From assembly GCA_050013055.1 (NCBI GenBank), contig JBEKGC010000244.1, positions 1 to 10,026 on the forward strand: a DNA stretch of 10,026 nucleotides, read 5' to 3'. Position 1 is the first letter of the stretch; each line of letters starts with the position of its first letter. Positions 1 through 6,570 of this stretch are shown here, in pieces. This DNA comes from Palsa-504 sp050013055. GTDB lineage: Bacteria; Actinomycetota; Actinomycetes; Streptosporangiales; Streptosporangiaceae. A program made the position numbers and the translations under genes. Below the pieces are notes generated by a model. That model saw only the letters and a program-made list of their open reading frames with translations, searched no databases and had not been told where the DNA came from.

Positions 1-102
1 ACATCAGCCGGGGTGTTCTACCAGGCGGTGGTCAACGTCACCGGCCACTCGGCCACCGTGCCGCTGAACGGGATGACGGCTGATGTCCAGTTCGGACGCT
101 AG
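1..102 (+). CDS. C-terminal end of a probable efflux periplasmic-adaptor (HlyD/MacA-like) protein, partial
   Basis: Frame 1 is open from the first base to a TAG at 100-102 and encodes the last 33 residues of a protein whose start lies outside the window. The tail reads ...YQAVVNVTG..., then PLNGMTADVQFGR. The (L)xxGMTADV signature is typical of the final beta strand of membrane-fusion/adaptor proteins of RND and MacB-type exporters, where PGMTADVTI-like endings are common. Only this fragment is visible, so the assignment rests on one short motif. If correct, it would link an inner-membrane exporter or ABC transporter to the cell envelope, and a permease or ATPase gene would be expected upstream. 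Its last 20 bases overlap the start of the downstream lipoprotein gene in another frame, which suggests one transcript. Confidence 0.55.
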   Translation, partial: TSAGVFYQAVVNVTGHSATVPLNGMTADVQFGR

Positions 103-1009
103 GCCGCCCAGGGCGGCCGCCCACCGCGCCGCCCACCGCGCGGGCAGCCTGGCGACCGCCGCGGTGACGGTGGCCGTGCTCACGCTGGCCGCCTGTACCG
201 CCGCGCCCGCGAGCAGCTCAAGCGCCCCGGCCTCGAGCGGCACCGTGCTGGCGGCTCTGCCGGGGCCCGGCCATCCCGCCTGGGTGGTCTCCCGGTCGGT
301 GCTGGCTCAGCTCGCGGCCAACCCAGCCGCCGTGAACCAGCTGCGCGGCAGGCTGGTGTACGAGATCCTGGAACCGGGCCAGCCGCCGCTGCCCGGGCTG
401 GTCGCGGAACCGATCGTCACGTTCGCCTCGGCGGCCGCCCTGGAGAACGCGATCCGGGCCGGACAGCTTCCTGCCGGGGTCTTCGGCGTCCTGTACGACC
501 CTGAGGCCTGGACCTTCACGCCCGCGGCGGAGCAGCAGGACCCGGTCGCCGCGGCCACCGCGGCGGCGGCCGTGGCTCATGCCCACGGACTGCGGTTTAT
601 CGTGGCCCCCGCGATCGACCTCACCAGCGTGCTTGACTCAACGGGCCCGGGTCCGCGCTGGCGCCAGTTCCTCAGCCTGGACCTGATCGGCCGCCTGGCC
701 AAGGTGGCGGATATCGTCGAGCTCCAGGCCCAGAGCCTGGAGCAGGACACCAGTGCCTATAAGGCTTTCATCCAGGAGGCGGCGGCGCAGGCCAGCGCGG
801 GCCGGCCGGGCGTCGGCCTGCTGGCCGGGCTGTCCACTAACCCGCCCGGTGCGCCGGTCGTCGCCCAGCAGCTGATCGCGGCCATCCAGGCCACCCGCGC
901 CCTGGTCGGCGGCTACTGGCTGAACGTCCCGGCCCCGGGCGCCCAGTGTCCGACCTGCCGCGCCCCGCGCTTGGACCTCGCGGTCCAGGCCCTGCAGGCG
1001 CAGCCCTGA
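83..1009 (+). CDS. Secreted lipoprotein of unknown function
   Basis: The protein has 308 residues. It starts with a basic n-region (residues 1-20, five Arg and two His) and a hydrophobic stretch (about 21-37). A lipobox LAAC follows with the acceptor Cys at residue 38, then a Ser/Ala/Pro-rich linker (39-55). It is therefore predicted to be exported and anchored to the outer face of the membrane. The mature part alternates short hydrophobic strands with helices (GVFGVLYDPEAW at 132-143, LRFIVAPAIDL at 170-180, IVELQAQ at 211-217, GVGLLAGLS at 243-251, VGGYWLNVP at 275-283). This pattern resembles a (beta/alpha) barrel of glycoside-hydrolase type, but no catalytic motif is recognisable. A CPTC motif (289-292) lies near the C-terminus. 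The ATG at 83 overlaps the upstream gene by 20 bp; it is preferred because it gives a complete signal peptide. Coding sequence is certain; function unknown. Confidence 0.85.
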   Translation: MSSSDARPPRAAAHRAAHRAGSLATAAVTVAVLTLAACTAAPASSSSAPASSGTVLAALPGPGHPAWVVSRSVLAQLAANPAAVNQLRGRLVYEILEPGQPPLPGLVAEPIVTFASAAALENAIRAGQLPAGVFGVLYDPEAWTFTPAAEQQDPVAAATAAAAVAHAHGLRFIVAPAIDLTSVLDSTGPGPRWRQFLSLDLIGRLAKVADIVELQAQSLEQDTSAYKAFIQEAAAQASAGRPGVGLLAGLSTNPPGAPVVAQQLIAAIQATRALVGGYWLNVPAPGAQCPTCRAPRLDLAVQALQAQP

Positions 1010-1011
1010 TG

Positions 1012-1033
1012 CTGGCGGGATTTCCCGCGCCGG
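1012..1033 (+). terminator. Weak hairpin just after the lipoprotein stop codon
   Basis: Two bases after the TGA, CGGG (1016-1019) can pair with CCCG (1024-1027) around an ATTT loop. CTGG (1012-1015) can pair with CCGG (1030-1033) outside it, leaving a two-base bulge. There is no T-run after it. It may separate the lipoprotein transcript from dapA, but such small GC hairpins are common by chance in DNA of this composition. Confidence 0.25.
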
Positions 1034-1071
1034 TGACGGTATGCCGACTACTCTGCGCACCGGGTTGCGGG

Positions 1072-1077
1072 TAGCGT
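1072..1077 (+). promoter_or_regulatory. -10 box of a predicted leaderless dapA promoter
   Basis: TAGCGT, preceded by GG, ends six bases before the dapA ATG at 1084. A start site about seven bases after the box falls on the A of the start codon, so the mRNA would have no leader. There is no Shine-Dalgarno sequence in front of this ATG, which fits. No good -35 box is seen at 17-18 bases spacing, as is common in actinobacteria. Prediction from sequence only. Confidence 0.6.
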
Positions 1078-1083
1078 TCACGT

Positions 1084-1992
1084 ATGACGACGATCCAAGC
1101 GCCGTTCGGCCAGATGATCACCGCGATGATCACGCCCATGCATCCCGACGGGACGGTCGACTACGACGGGGCCGCCCGCCTCGCCGACTATCTGGTCACC
1201 GACATGCGGAACGACGGCCTGGTGATCAACGGCACCACGGGTGAGGCGCCGACCACGACCGACGCGGAGCAAGAGCGCCTGCTCCGGGTGGTGCTCGAGG
1301 CGGTGGGCGCGCGCGCGAAGGTGGTCGCCGGGGTCGGCACGAACGCCACCGCGCACACCATCGAGCTGGCCCGGTCCGCCGAGCGGGCCGGGGCGCACGG
1401 CCTGCTGGTCGTTACTCCTTATTACAACAAGCCACCCCAGGCCGCGCTCGAGGCCCACTTCACCGCCGTGGCCGACGCGACCGGGCTGCCCGTCCTCATC
1501 TACGACATCCCCGGCCGGACCGGCACTGCCGTCGCCACCGAGACCCTGGTCCGGCTGGCTGAGCACCCGCGGATCATCGGCGTCAAGGACGCCAAGGACG
1601 CCCCGGGTGCCACCTCGCACGTGCTGGCCCGGACCGACCTGGTCTACTACTGCGGCACCGACATGCTGAACCTCCCGTGGCTCGCCCTCGGCGCCGTCGG
1701 TTTCGTCAGCGTGGTCGGCCATGTGGTGGGGGACCGGCTGCATGAGATGATCGATGCCTTTGGTGCGGGCGACGTCGCCCGGGCCAGGCACATTCACTAC
1801 GAGCTCGTCCCGGTGTACGACGGGATGTTCCGCAACCAGGGAGCGGTCATGACCAAGGCAGCGCTTGACCTGCTCGGCCAGCCAGGAGGCGCGGTCCGCG
1901 CGCCGCTGCTGGCGGCCACCGACGCGGAACGGCACCAGCTGACGCTGGACCTGACCGCGGGCGGCGTGAAGCTGCCGGGGACCGGCACGTGA
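1084..1992 (+). CDS. dapA: 4-hydroxy-tetrahydrodipicolinate synthase (dihydrodipicolinate synthase)
   Basis: The enzyme condenses pyruvate with aspartate 4-semialdehyde in the cytoplasm, the first committed step to diaminopimelate and lysine. The 302-residue protein is the usual length for this TIM-barrel family. Visible key residues are the GTTGE loop (50-54, with Thr51/Thr52), Tyr114 in TPYYNKP, Tyr140 in LIYDIPGRTG, Arg145 that binds the substrate carboxylate, and Lys168 in IIGVKDAKDA, which forms the Schiff base with pyruvate. These correspond to E. coli Thr44/45, Tyr107, Tyr133, Arg138 and Lys161 with a constant offset of 7. The ATG at 1084 is supported by the conserved N-terminus (FGQMITAMITPM) and by a -10 box placed for a leaderless transcript. 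The stop overlaps the GTG start of rnj (GTGA), so the two are translationally linked. dapA next to rnj is a conserved actinobacterial order, also seen in Mycobacterium tuberculosis and Streptomyces. Confidence 0.97.
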   Translation: MTTIQAPFGQMITAMITPMHPDGTVDYDGAARLADYLVTDMRNDGLVINGTTGEAPTTTDAEQERLLRVVLEAVGARAKVVAGVGTNATAHTIELARSAERAGAHGLLVVTPYYNKPPQAALEAHFTAVADATGLPVLIYDIPGRTGTAVATETLVRLAEHPRIIGVKDAKDAPGATSHVLARTDLVYYCGTDMLNLPWLALGAVGFVSVVGHVVGDRLHEMIDAFGAGDVARARHIHYELVPVYDGMFRNQGAVMTKAALDLLGQPGGAVRAPLLAATDAERHQLTLDLTAGGVKLPGTGT

Positions 1993-3674
1993 GCCACCCG
2001 CACCCGGACCTCGCCGTGCCCGCGCCGCTGGCCAGGAACGGCCTGCGGATCGTCCCGCTCGGCGGGCTCGGCGAGATCGGCCGGAACATGACGGTCTTCG
2101 AGTACCGCGGCCGGCTGCTGATCGTCGACTGCGGCGTGCTTTTCCCCGATCCCGACCAGCCCGGCGTGGACCTGATCCTGCCCGACTTCAACTATTTGCA
2201 GGGCAGGCTCGACCGGGTCGAAGCGGTCGTCATCACGCACGCCCACGAAGACCACATCGGCGCCATCCCGTACCTGCTCAGGGAGCGGGCCGACATTCCG
2301 CTTGCGGGCTCGAAGCTGACCTTGGCCATGGTCAAGAGCAAGCTGTCGGAACACCGCCTGGACCCGGTCACGGTCCAGGTCGTGGAGGGCAGCCACAGTT
2401 CGTTCGGGCCGTTCGACTGTGAGTTCTTCGCGGTTAATCACTCCATCCCCGACGCGCTCGCGGTGGCCATCAGGACCCCGGCCGGCCTGGTCCTGCACAC
2501 CGGGGACTTCAAGATGGACCAGCTGCCGCTGGACGGCAGGCTGACCGACCTGGCGGGTTTCGCCCGGCTCGGCACCGAGGGCGTCGACCTGCTGATGGCC
2601 GATTCGACCAACGCCGAAGTGCCAGGCGTGGTGACCTCCGAGCGCGAGATCGCCCCGGTTCTCGACGAGATCTTCACCAACACCAAGCAGCGCATCATCG
2701 TCGCCTGCTTCGCCTCCCACGTGCACCGGGTGCAGCAAGTGCTCAACGCCGCCGTGTCCCACCGGCGCAAGGTCGCCTTCGTCGGGCGGTCCATGGTGCG
2801 GAACATGGGCGTCGCACGTGAGCTCGGCTACCTGCGGGTTCCCGGCGGGCTGCTGGTTGACCTGCGCGAGGCCGAGGAGTTGCCGCCCGGCGAGGTGGTG
2901 TTGATCTCCACCGGCTCGCAGGGCGAGCCGATGTCGGCGCTGTCCCGGATGGCCGGCCGCGACCATCCGATCAGGATCGCCGCCGGCGACACCGTGATCC
3001 TCGCCTCGTCGCTGATCCCGGGCAACGAGACCGCGGTCTACCGGGTGATCAACGGGCTCACCCGGCTCGGCGCGCGCGTCGTGCACCGCAGCTCGGCCTT
3101 GGTGCACGTGTCCGGGCACGCCCCGGCCGGCGAGCTGCTCTACGTGCTGAACCTCGTCCGGCCGCGTAACTTCATGCCGATCCACGGGGAGTGGCGGCAC
3201 CTGCGGGCGCATGCCCGCCTTGCCTCCCTGGCCGGCGTGCCCGACAAGAACATCGTGATCGCCGAGGACGGCGTGGTCGTGGACCTGGTCTCCGGTCAGG
3301 CCTCGGTGGCCGGGGCGGTGCCCTGCGGCTACGTCTACGTCGACGGGCTCACCGTCGGCGAGGTCACCGAGTCCCAGCTCAAGGACCGCCGCATCCTGGG
3401 CGAGGAGGGCTTCGTCTCGATCGTCATCGTGGTCGACGTCAACTCAGGCAAGATCGTGGCCGGCCCGGAGATTCACGCCCGCGGCTCCGGCATCGACGAC
3501 GCCTCCTTCGCCGCGGTCCTGCCCAAGATCGAGGACGCCCTGGCCCTGGCCGCCGCCGACGGCGTCGTCGACACCCATCAGATCAGCCAGCTCGCCCGCC
3601 GCATCGTCGGCAAGTGGGTCAGCGACAATTACCGCCGCCGTCCCATGATCATCCCCGTGGTCGTCGAGGCCTAG
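1989..3674 (+). CDS. rnj: Ribonuclease J (metallo-beta-lactamase/beta-CASP RNase)
   Basis: RNase J has 5'-3' exonuclease and endonuclease activity and works in mRNA decay and rRNA maturation in the cytoplasm. The 561-residue protein shows the metallo-beta-lactamase core with motif THAHEDH (83-89, zinc ligands His84, His86, Asp88, His89), then His151 in VNHSIPDA, Asp173 in HTGDFK and a late His399 in MPIHGEWRH. The beta-CASP insert lies between, with ADSTNAE (204-210), the STGSQGEP motif (308-314) and SGHA (375-378). A C-terminal domain (about 450-561) completes the usual architecture. All catalytic ligands are present. The GTG start at 1989 overlaps the dapA stop by four bases (GTGA). It leaves an 18-residue tail before the conserved LRIVPLGGLGEIGRNM segment, which is normal. 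Expression is probably coupled to dapA translation, since no separate promoter or good Shine-Dalgarno sequence is seen. Confidence 0.97.
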   Translation: MSHPHPDLAVPAPLARNGLRIVPLGGLGEIGRNMTVFEYRGRLLIVDCGVLFPDPDQPGVDLILPDFNYLQGRLDRVEAVVITHAHEDHIGAIPYLLRERADIPLAGSKLTLAMVKSKLSEHRLDPVTVQVVEGSHSSFGPFDCEFFAVNHSIPDALAVAIRTPAGLVLHTGDFKMDQLPLDGRLTDLAGFARLGTEGVDLLMADSTNAEVPGVVTSEREIAPVLDEIFTNTKQRIIVACFASHVHRVQQVLNAAVSHRRKVAFVGRSMVRNMGVARELGYLRVPGGLLVDLREAEELPPGEVVLISTGSQGEPMSALSRMAGRDHPIRIAAGDTVILASSLIPGNETAVYRVINGLTRLGARVVHRSSALVHVSGHAPAGELLYVLNLVRPRNFMPIHGEWRHLRAHARLASLAGVPDKNIVIAEDGVVVDLVSGQASVAGAVPCGYVYVDGLTVGEVTESQLKDRRILGEEGFVSIVIVVDVNSGKIVAGPEIHARGSGIDDASFAAVLPKIEDALALAAADGVVDTHQISQLARRIVGKWVSDNYRRRPMIIPVVVEA

Positions 3675-3774
3675 GCCCGCTCCCGTCCCCGGTAATCCCG
3701 GACCCCGCACAACCCCCACACCACGCATCCCTCAGCTCTCATCATTCCCGCACCGGGCCCACACGCCCAGGTCT

Positions 3775-3857
3775 CATCCCCGGGCGGCGCCACAACGATG
3801 GACCATCGTGGTTGTCCCAGCAACACCTATGGTCCATCGTTGTGGTTAGCCCGGATG
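3775..3857. repeat. Long imperfect inverted repeat with two embedded quasi-palindromes
   Basis: CCACAACGATGGACCAT (3790-3806) is matched perfectly by its reverse complement at 3829-3845, giving 17 bp. The inner eight bases of each arm (3807-3814 and 3821-3828) pair at five positions and the loop is TCCCAG (3815-3820). Outside a small internal loop, CCGGGC (3780-3785) pairs with GCCCGG (3849-3854). CATC further out (3775-3778) extends it if two C bases bulge. Each arm contains its own near-palindrome: CGATGGACCATCG at 3796-3808 is a perfect 13-mer, and CTATGGTCCATCG at 3825-3837 is slightly degenerate. Their centres are 31 bp apart, about three helical turns. It could be an operator pair for the AbiEi-like protein encoded next door, a factor-independent terminator for rnj without a U-tract, or a miniature mobile repeat. 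Confidence 0.85.
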
Positions 3858-3875
3858 AACTTATGTACCGAAGAT

Positions 3876-3938
3876 TACTTTTAAGGCCATTTGACCGTTC
3901 TGGTCGGCGGCTCTTTTGTCGGACCCGGTCGGCATGAT
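3876..3938 (+). promoter_or_regulatory. Candidate promoter elements for the AbiEi/DUF559 gene
   Basis: Three elements compete and none is decisive. TACTTT (3876-3881) is a TANNNT -10 box that would give a leader of about 57 bases. TTGACC (3891-3896) is the best -35 hexamer of the region, with TTTTGT at 17 bases spacing (3914-3919) as a poor -10. CATGAT (3933-3938) lies six bases before the ATG at 3945, the same position as the leaderless boxes of neighbouring genes, but it has C at the first position. No Shine-Dalgarno sequence precedes the ATG. Confidence 0.35.
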
Positions 3939-3944
3939 GCGGGC

Positions 3945-4973
3945 ATGGCCAGAACAACGCGGCCTGACCGCGATCCCCTCGATCGGATCCTCAGTCATCA
4001 GCTGGACGTGATCACGCGCCGCCAAGCGCTCGCGGCTGGCGTTACGGCTAATGCCCTGCGGCATCGTCTTCGAGTCGGCGGTCCGTGGCGTGGCCTGCTA
4101 CCCGGCGTGTACCTGGCGGCTACGGGCACGCCCACGATCGTCCAGCAGCAAATGGCCGCGCTGTTGTACGCGGGTCACGGCAGCGTCATCACCGGCCTGG
4201 CGGCCGCGCGCTATCACCGCATCAGGGTCCCGGCCGCCGAGTTTACCGACGTCTTGATGCCTGCCTCGCGACGGCGAACAGACGCGTCCTTCGTTCGCCT
4301 GCACCGCACGACCCGGATGCCCGACCGGGTCTCGCCGTTCGGGCCGCTGCGCTATGCCCTGTCGGCCCGAGCTGTCGCCGACACCGTCCGCGGACTCGAC
4401 AGCCTGCGCGATGTGCGGGCGGTCGTGGCTGATGCCGTGCAGCGGGGCAGCTGCGCGGTGCCGGACCTGGTCGCGGAACTCGCGGCCGGCCCGAACGCCG
4501 GGTCCGCGCTGTTCCGGGAGGCGCTGACCGACGTCGCCGACGGGATCAGATCGGCCGCCGAGGGGGATCTGAAAGACTTGCTGACCAGGTCCGGGCTGCC
4601 CATGCCGCTGTTCAACCCGATGGTCTACGCCGGTGAGCACTTCATCGCCAAGCCGGACGCATGGTGGCCCGAGCTCGGCCTGGCGATCGAGGTCGACTCA
4701 CGGGAATGGCACCTTTCCCCCGAGGACCATGCGAAAACGCTCGCCCGCGGCCGGCGCATGGCCATCCACCAGCTCAATGTGCTCCGCTTTACCCCCAAGC
4801 AGATCCGCACCGAGCCCGCCCGGGTTGTGGCCGAGATGAGGGCCGCGATAGAAGGCGCCCGCGGTCGCCCGGCACTGAACCTGCGTACCGTCCCCTGCGG
4901 CGAGCCAGCTTGGCCCGGGCGGCCAGCTCCCGGCGCCCCGCCCGGAGATGGCCCAGGACCGCCGGCCGGGTAA
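3945..4973 (+). CDS. AbiEi-like N-terminal domain plus DUF559 (PD-(D/E)xK-like) protein
   Basis: This 342-residue protein has two recognisable parts. Residues about 15-60 (QLDVITRRQALAAGV, then ALRHRLRVGGPWRGLLPGVY) match the winged-helix domain of AbiEi-family type IV antitoxins, which binds DNA. Residues about 205-300 resemble DUF559/Vsr-type restriction-endonuclease folds: Glu207 in AAEGDLKDLL, Asp238 in KPDAWWPELGLAIEVDSREWH, then Glu249, Asp251 and His256, with LARGRRMAIHQLNVLRFTPKQI as the following helix and strand. The usual catalytic Lys after the Glu is replaced in the visible ExD motif, as is common in this family, so nuclease activity is uncertain. Such solitary proteins are frequent in actinobacteria and have no settled function; no AbiEii-like nucleotidyltransferase toxin lies beside it. 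The tail after residue 305 is Pro/Gly-rich and likely disordered. An in-frame TTG at 3891 would add 18 residues without homologous character; ATG 3945 is preferred. Confidence 0.85.
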   Translation: MARTTRPDRDPLDRILSHQLDVITRRQALAAGVTANALRHRLRVGGPWRGLLPGVYLAATGTPTIVQQQMAALLYAGHGSVITGLAAARYHRIRVPAAEFTDVLMPASRRRTDASFVRLHRTTRMPDRVSPFGPLRYALSARAVADTVRGLDSLRDVRAVVADAVQRGSCAVPDLVAELAAGPNAGSALFREALTDVADGIRSAAEGDLKDLLTRSGLPMPLFNPMVYAGEHFIAKPDAWWPELGLAIEVDSREWHLSPEDHAKTLARGRRMAIHQLNVLRFTPKQIRTEPARVVAEMRAAIEGARGRPALNLRTVPCGEPAWPGRPAPGAPPGDGPGPPAG

Positions 4974-4976
4974 GTT
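4971..4976 (+). promoter_or_regulatory. -10 box of a predicted leaderless promoter overlapping a stop codon
   Basis: TAAGTT, preceded by GGG, ends six bases before the ATG at 4983. Its first three bases are the TAA stop of the upstream AbiEi/DUF559 gene. The spacing equals that of the dapA box, and there is no Shine-Dalgarno sequence in the nine-base gap. The gene is therefore predicted to have its own start site on the A of ATG, besides any read-through. No convincing -35 box. Confidence 0.55.
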
Positions 4977-4982
4977 CGTCGG

Positions 4983-5579
4983 ATGGGAGAAAAGAACCTG
5001 CAGACGGAGATGGCCGCCGCCGCGGCGCAGGCCGCGCGCGTGCTGTCCGGAGCCCCTGACGAGAAGAGCGCGCTGGACGGTCCCACCCCGTGCCAGGACT
5101 GGGACCTGCGGAAACTACTCAACCACACGATCTTGTGGACCGCGTACTCGGCCGAACGCCGCGCCCACGGCGAGAGCGTGGCCGAGGAACTGATGGCCAA
5201 GGATTTCACCGCCGAGCCGGGTTACCAGGCCGACTACGTGGCGCAGCTCGACCAGGCCGTCCAGGCCTGGTCGGACCCGCAGGCCTGGGAGGGTGACATC
5301 GGCGTGATGGGCAACGCGACCCCGGCCGCCGACGTCGGCGCGATGCTCGTCATGGAGACGGTGCTGCACGGCTGGGACGTCGCCAAGGCCACCGGCCAGG
5401 AGTACGTCTGCGCCGACGCCGTCGCCGCGGTGACGCTCGAGACGATCCAGGCGCAGGGCGAGCTGTTCAGGAAGTACCAGGCCTTCGCCGCCCCGGTGCC
5501 GGTCCCGGCCGACGCCCCGCCCCTGGACCGGGCGCTGGCCCTGGCCGGCCGCGACCCGCGCTGGCAGCTGCCTAGGTGA
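4983..5579 (+). CDS. TIGR03086 family metal-binding protein (mycothiol-dependent maleylpyruvate isomerase-like, DinB fold)
   Basis: The 198-residue protein begins with a long helix (residues 5-22), then has the signature PTPCQDWDLRKLLNH (34-48) and later METVLHGWDVAKATGQ (124-139). Both are hallmarks of the actinobacterial TIGR03086/MDMPI group of the DinB/YfiT superfamily, a four-helix bundle. The probable metal ligands are His48, Glu125 and His129. The ExxxH spacing agrees with the zinc ligands His52, Glu144 and His148 of the Corynebacterium glutamicum maleylpyruvate isomerase. Relatives use or are thought to use mycothiol, but the substrate of this one cannot be read from sequence. No gentisate or maleylpyruvate pathway genes are nearby, so the name isomerase should not be taken literally. 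The start is nine bases after the upstream stop. The 3' end overlaps the convergent dehydrogenase gene by eight bases. Confidence 0.88.
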   Translation: MGEKNLQTEMAAAAAQAARVLSGAPDEKSALDGPTPCQDWDLRKLLNHTILWTAYSAERRAHGESVAEELMAKDFTAEPGYQADYVAQLDQAVQAWSDPQAWEGDIGVMGNATPAADVGAMLVMETVLHGWDVAKATGQEYVCADAVAAVTLETIQAQGELFRKYQAFAAPVPVPADAPPLDRALALAGRDPRWQLPR

Positions 5580-6552
5580 GCACCCGCACAGGAACCCCCT
5601 GGGCGAACGCCACGATGTCCTCCGCCGCCTCGCGGTAGAAGACCTGGTAGGCGTCGTCGGTCACGTAGCCGAGGTGCGGTGTCAGCACGACGTTGGGTGC
5701 GGTCCGCAGCGGATCGGACAGCGGCAGCGGCTCGACGTCGTACACGTCGAGCGCCGCACCCGCAATCGAGGCGGACCGCAGCGCCGCGAGCAGGGCCGCG
5801 CTGTCCACGATGGGCCCGCGCGAGGTGTTCACCAGGTACGCGGTCGGCTTCATCAGCGCCAGTTCGGCCGCGCCGACCAGCCCGGTGCTGCGCTCGCTCA
5901 GCTTGTAGTGCACGGTCACGACGTCGGCCGAGGAGAACAGCTTCTTCTGGCTGACCGCCTTGGCGTGCTGCTTCTTGGCCAGAGCCGGATCCAGATTCTG
6001 GCTCCACGCGATGATTTTCATGCCGAACGACCGGCCGATCTGCGCCACCCGCTGGCCCTGACGCCCGAGGCCGACGACGCCGAGCCGCTTGCCGGCCAGC
6101 CCGGTGCCGATCGTGTGCTGCCAGCCGCCGGCGCCGAGCGCCGCCCCGCCCGGCCGCCCGGCCATCTTCATCCGCTGATCTTCGTCAGGTATGTGCCGGG
6201 TCAGCGCGAGGATAAGCCCCCAGGTGAGTTCCGCGGTCGAGGTGGCGCTGCCGCCGGTCCCGCAGACGGTGACCCCGCGCGCCGCGGCCGCTTCCGTATC
6301 GATGGCGGCGTTCGTCATGCCCGTGGTGACCAGCAGCTTCAGTCGCGGCAGCCGAGCCAGCCTGGACGCGTCGAAATAAGTACGTTCGCGCATCGCCACC
6401 ACGACGTCGTACGGTTCCAGGGCCCGGACCAGCGCTTCGGTCCGCGTGATGTGCTCGGTGAACACGTCGATGCCGGCCAGCGCCCGTACCGCGTCCCAAT
6501 CCGCGGCGGCCAGGGCAACGTGCTGATAGTCATCAAGGATCGCGACGCGCAT
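5572..6552 (-). CDS. D-2-hydroxyacid dehydrogenase family protein (NAD-dependent)
   Basis: The 326-residue cytoplasmic enzyme is predicted to interconvert a D-2-hydroxyacid and a 2-oxoacid with NAD(P). The N-terminal catalytic half starts MRVAILDDYQHVA; the Rossmann domain carries LGVVGLGRQGQRVA with the GxGxxG loop at 161-166. The catalytic triad of the family is complete: Arg245 in VNTSRGPIVD, Glu274 in YDVEPLP and His293 in VVLTPHLGYV. The short length, with no C-terminal regulatory domain, and the ILDDYQ start fit the small group often labelled phosphoglycerate dehydrogenase-like. It lacks the ACT region of actinobacterial SerA, so serine biosynthesis is unlikely to be its role; substrate unknown. 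The frame stays open far upstream, antisense to bioB, but the conserved N-terminus and the -10 box fix the ATG at 6552. It is divergent from bioB (78-bp gap) and convergent with the TIGR03086 gene. Confidence 0.93.
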   Translation of the reverse strand: MRVAILDDYQHVALAAADWDAVRALAGIDVFTEHITRTEALVRALEPYDVVVAMRERTYFDASRLARLPRLKLLVTTGMTNAAIDTEAAAARGVTVCGTGGSATSTAELTWGLILALTRHIPDEDQRMKMAGRPGGAALGAGGWQHTIGTGLAGKRLGVVGLGRQGQRVAQIGRSFGMKIIAWSQNLDPALAKKQHAKAVSQKKLFSSADVVTVHYKLSERSTGLVGAAELALMKPTAYLVNTSRGPIVDSAALLAALRSASIAGAALDVYDVEPLPLSDPLRTAPNVVLTPHLGYVTDDAYQVFYREAAEDIVAFAQGVPVRVLT

Positions 6553-6559
6553 GAAGCCG

Positions 6560-6565
6560 ACATTA
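6560..6565 (-). promoter_or_regulatory. -10 box of a predicted leaderless promoter for the hydroxyacid dehydrogenase
   Basis: On the minus strand GGGTAATGT is followed by seven bases and then the ATG (6552). TAATGT (6565 down to 6560) places the start site at or one base before the start codon. There is no Shine-Dalgarno sequence. The -35 region would fall in the AAGACCC repeat segment and has no clear TTGAC match. Confidence 0.55.
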
Positions 6566-6570
6566 CCCGC

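Larger units (their letters stand above)
3675..3944. other. Intergenic region between rnj and the AbiEi/DUF559 gene
   Basis: These 270 bases hold no credible gene. The first part (3675-3774) is C-rich on the plus strand, with no open frame of note and no T-tract terminator. The middle is the long inverted repeat described separately (3775-3857). The last part (3858-3944) is clearly richer in A/T than its surroundings (for instance around 3858-3892) and most likely carries the promoter of the downstream gene. rnj has no other visible terminator, so the hairpin would have to serve that role if transcription ends here. Confidence 0.6.

Noticed and set aside
1041..1244. Plus-strand open frame starting at ATG 1041
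   Set aside because: It lies in another frame across the dapA start; the product is Arg/Asp-rich with no homology pattern, and dapA is unmistakable.
1797..3212. Long minus-strand open frame (471 codons) antisense to dapA/rnj
   Set aside because: It lies opposite two strongly conserved genes. The encoded protein is His/Asp/Gly/Arg-rich and has no domain pattern, as expected from G/C-biased codons read backwards.
3191..3937. Plus-strand 248-codon frame over the rnj 3' end and the intergenic region
   Set aside because: It is extremely Arg/Gly/Pro-rich, a frame-shifted reading of rnj, and continues through the inverted repeat without any domain.
3891..3944. TTG at 3891 as start of the AbiEi/DUF559 protein
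   Set aside because: It would add 18 residues with no family character. The bases TTGACC look more like a -35 element, and only a weak AAGG precedes the TTG. It is not fully excluded.
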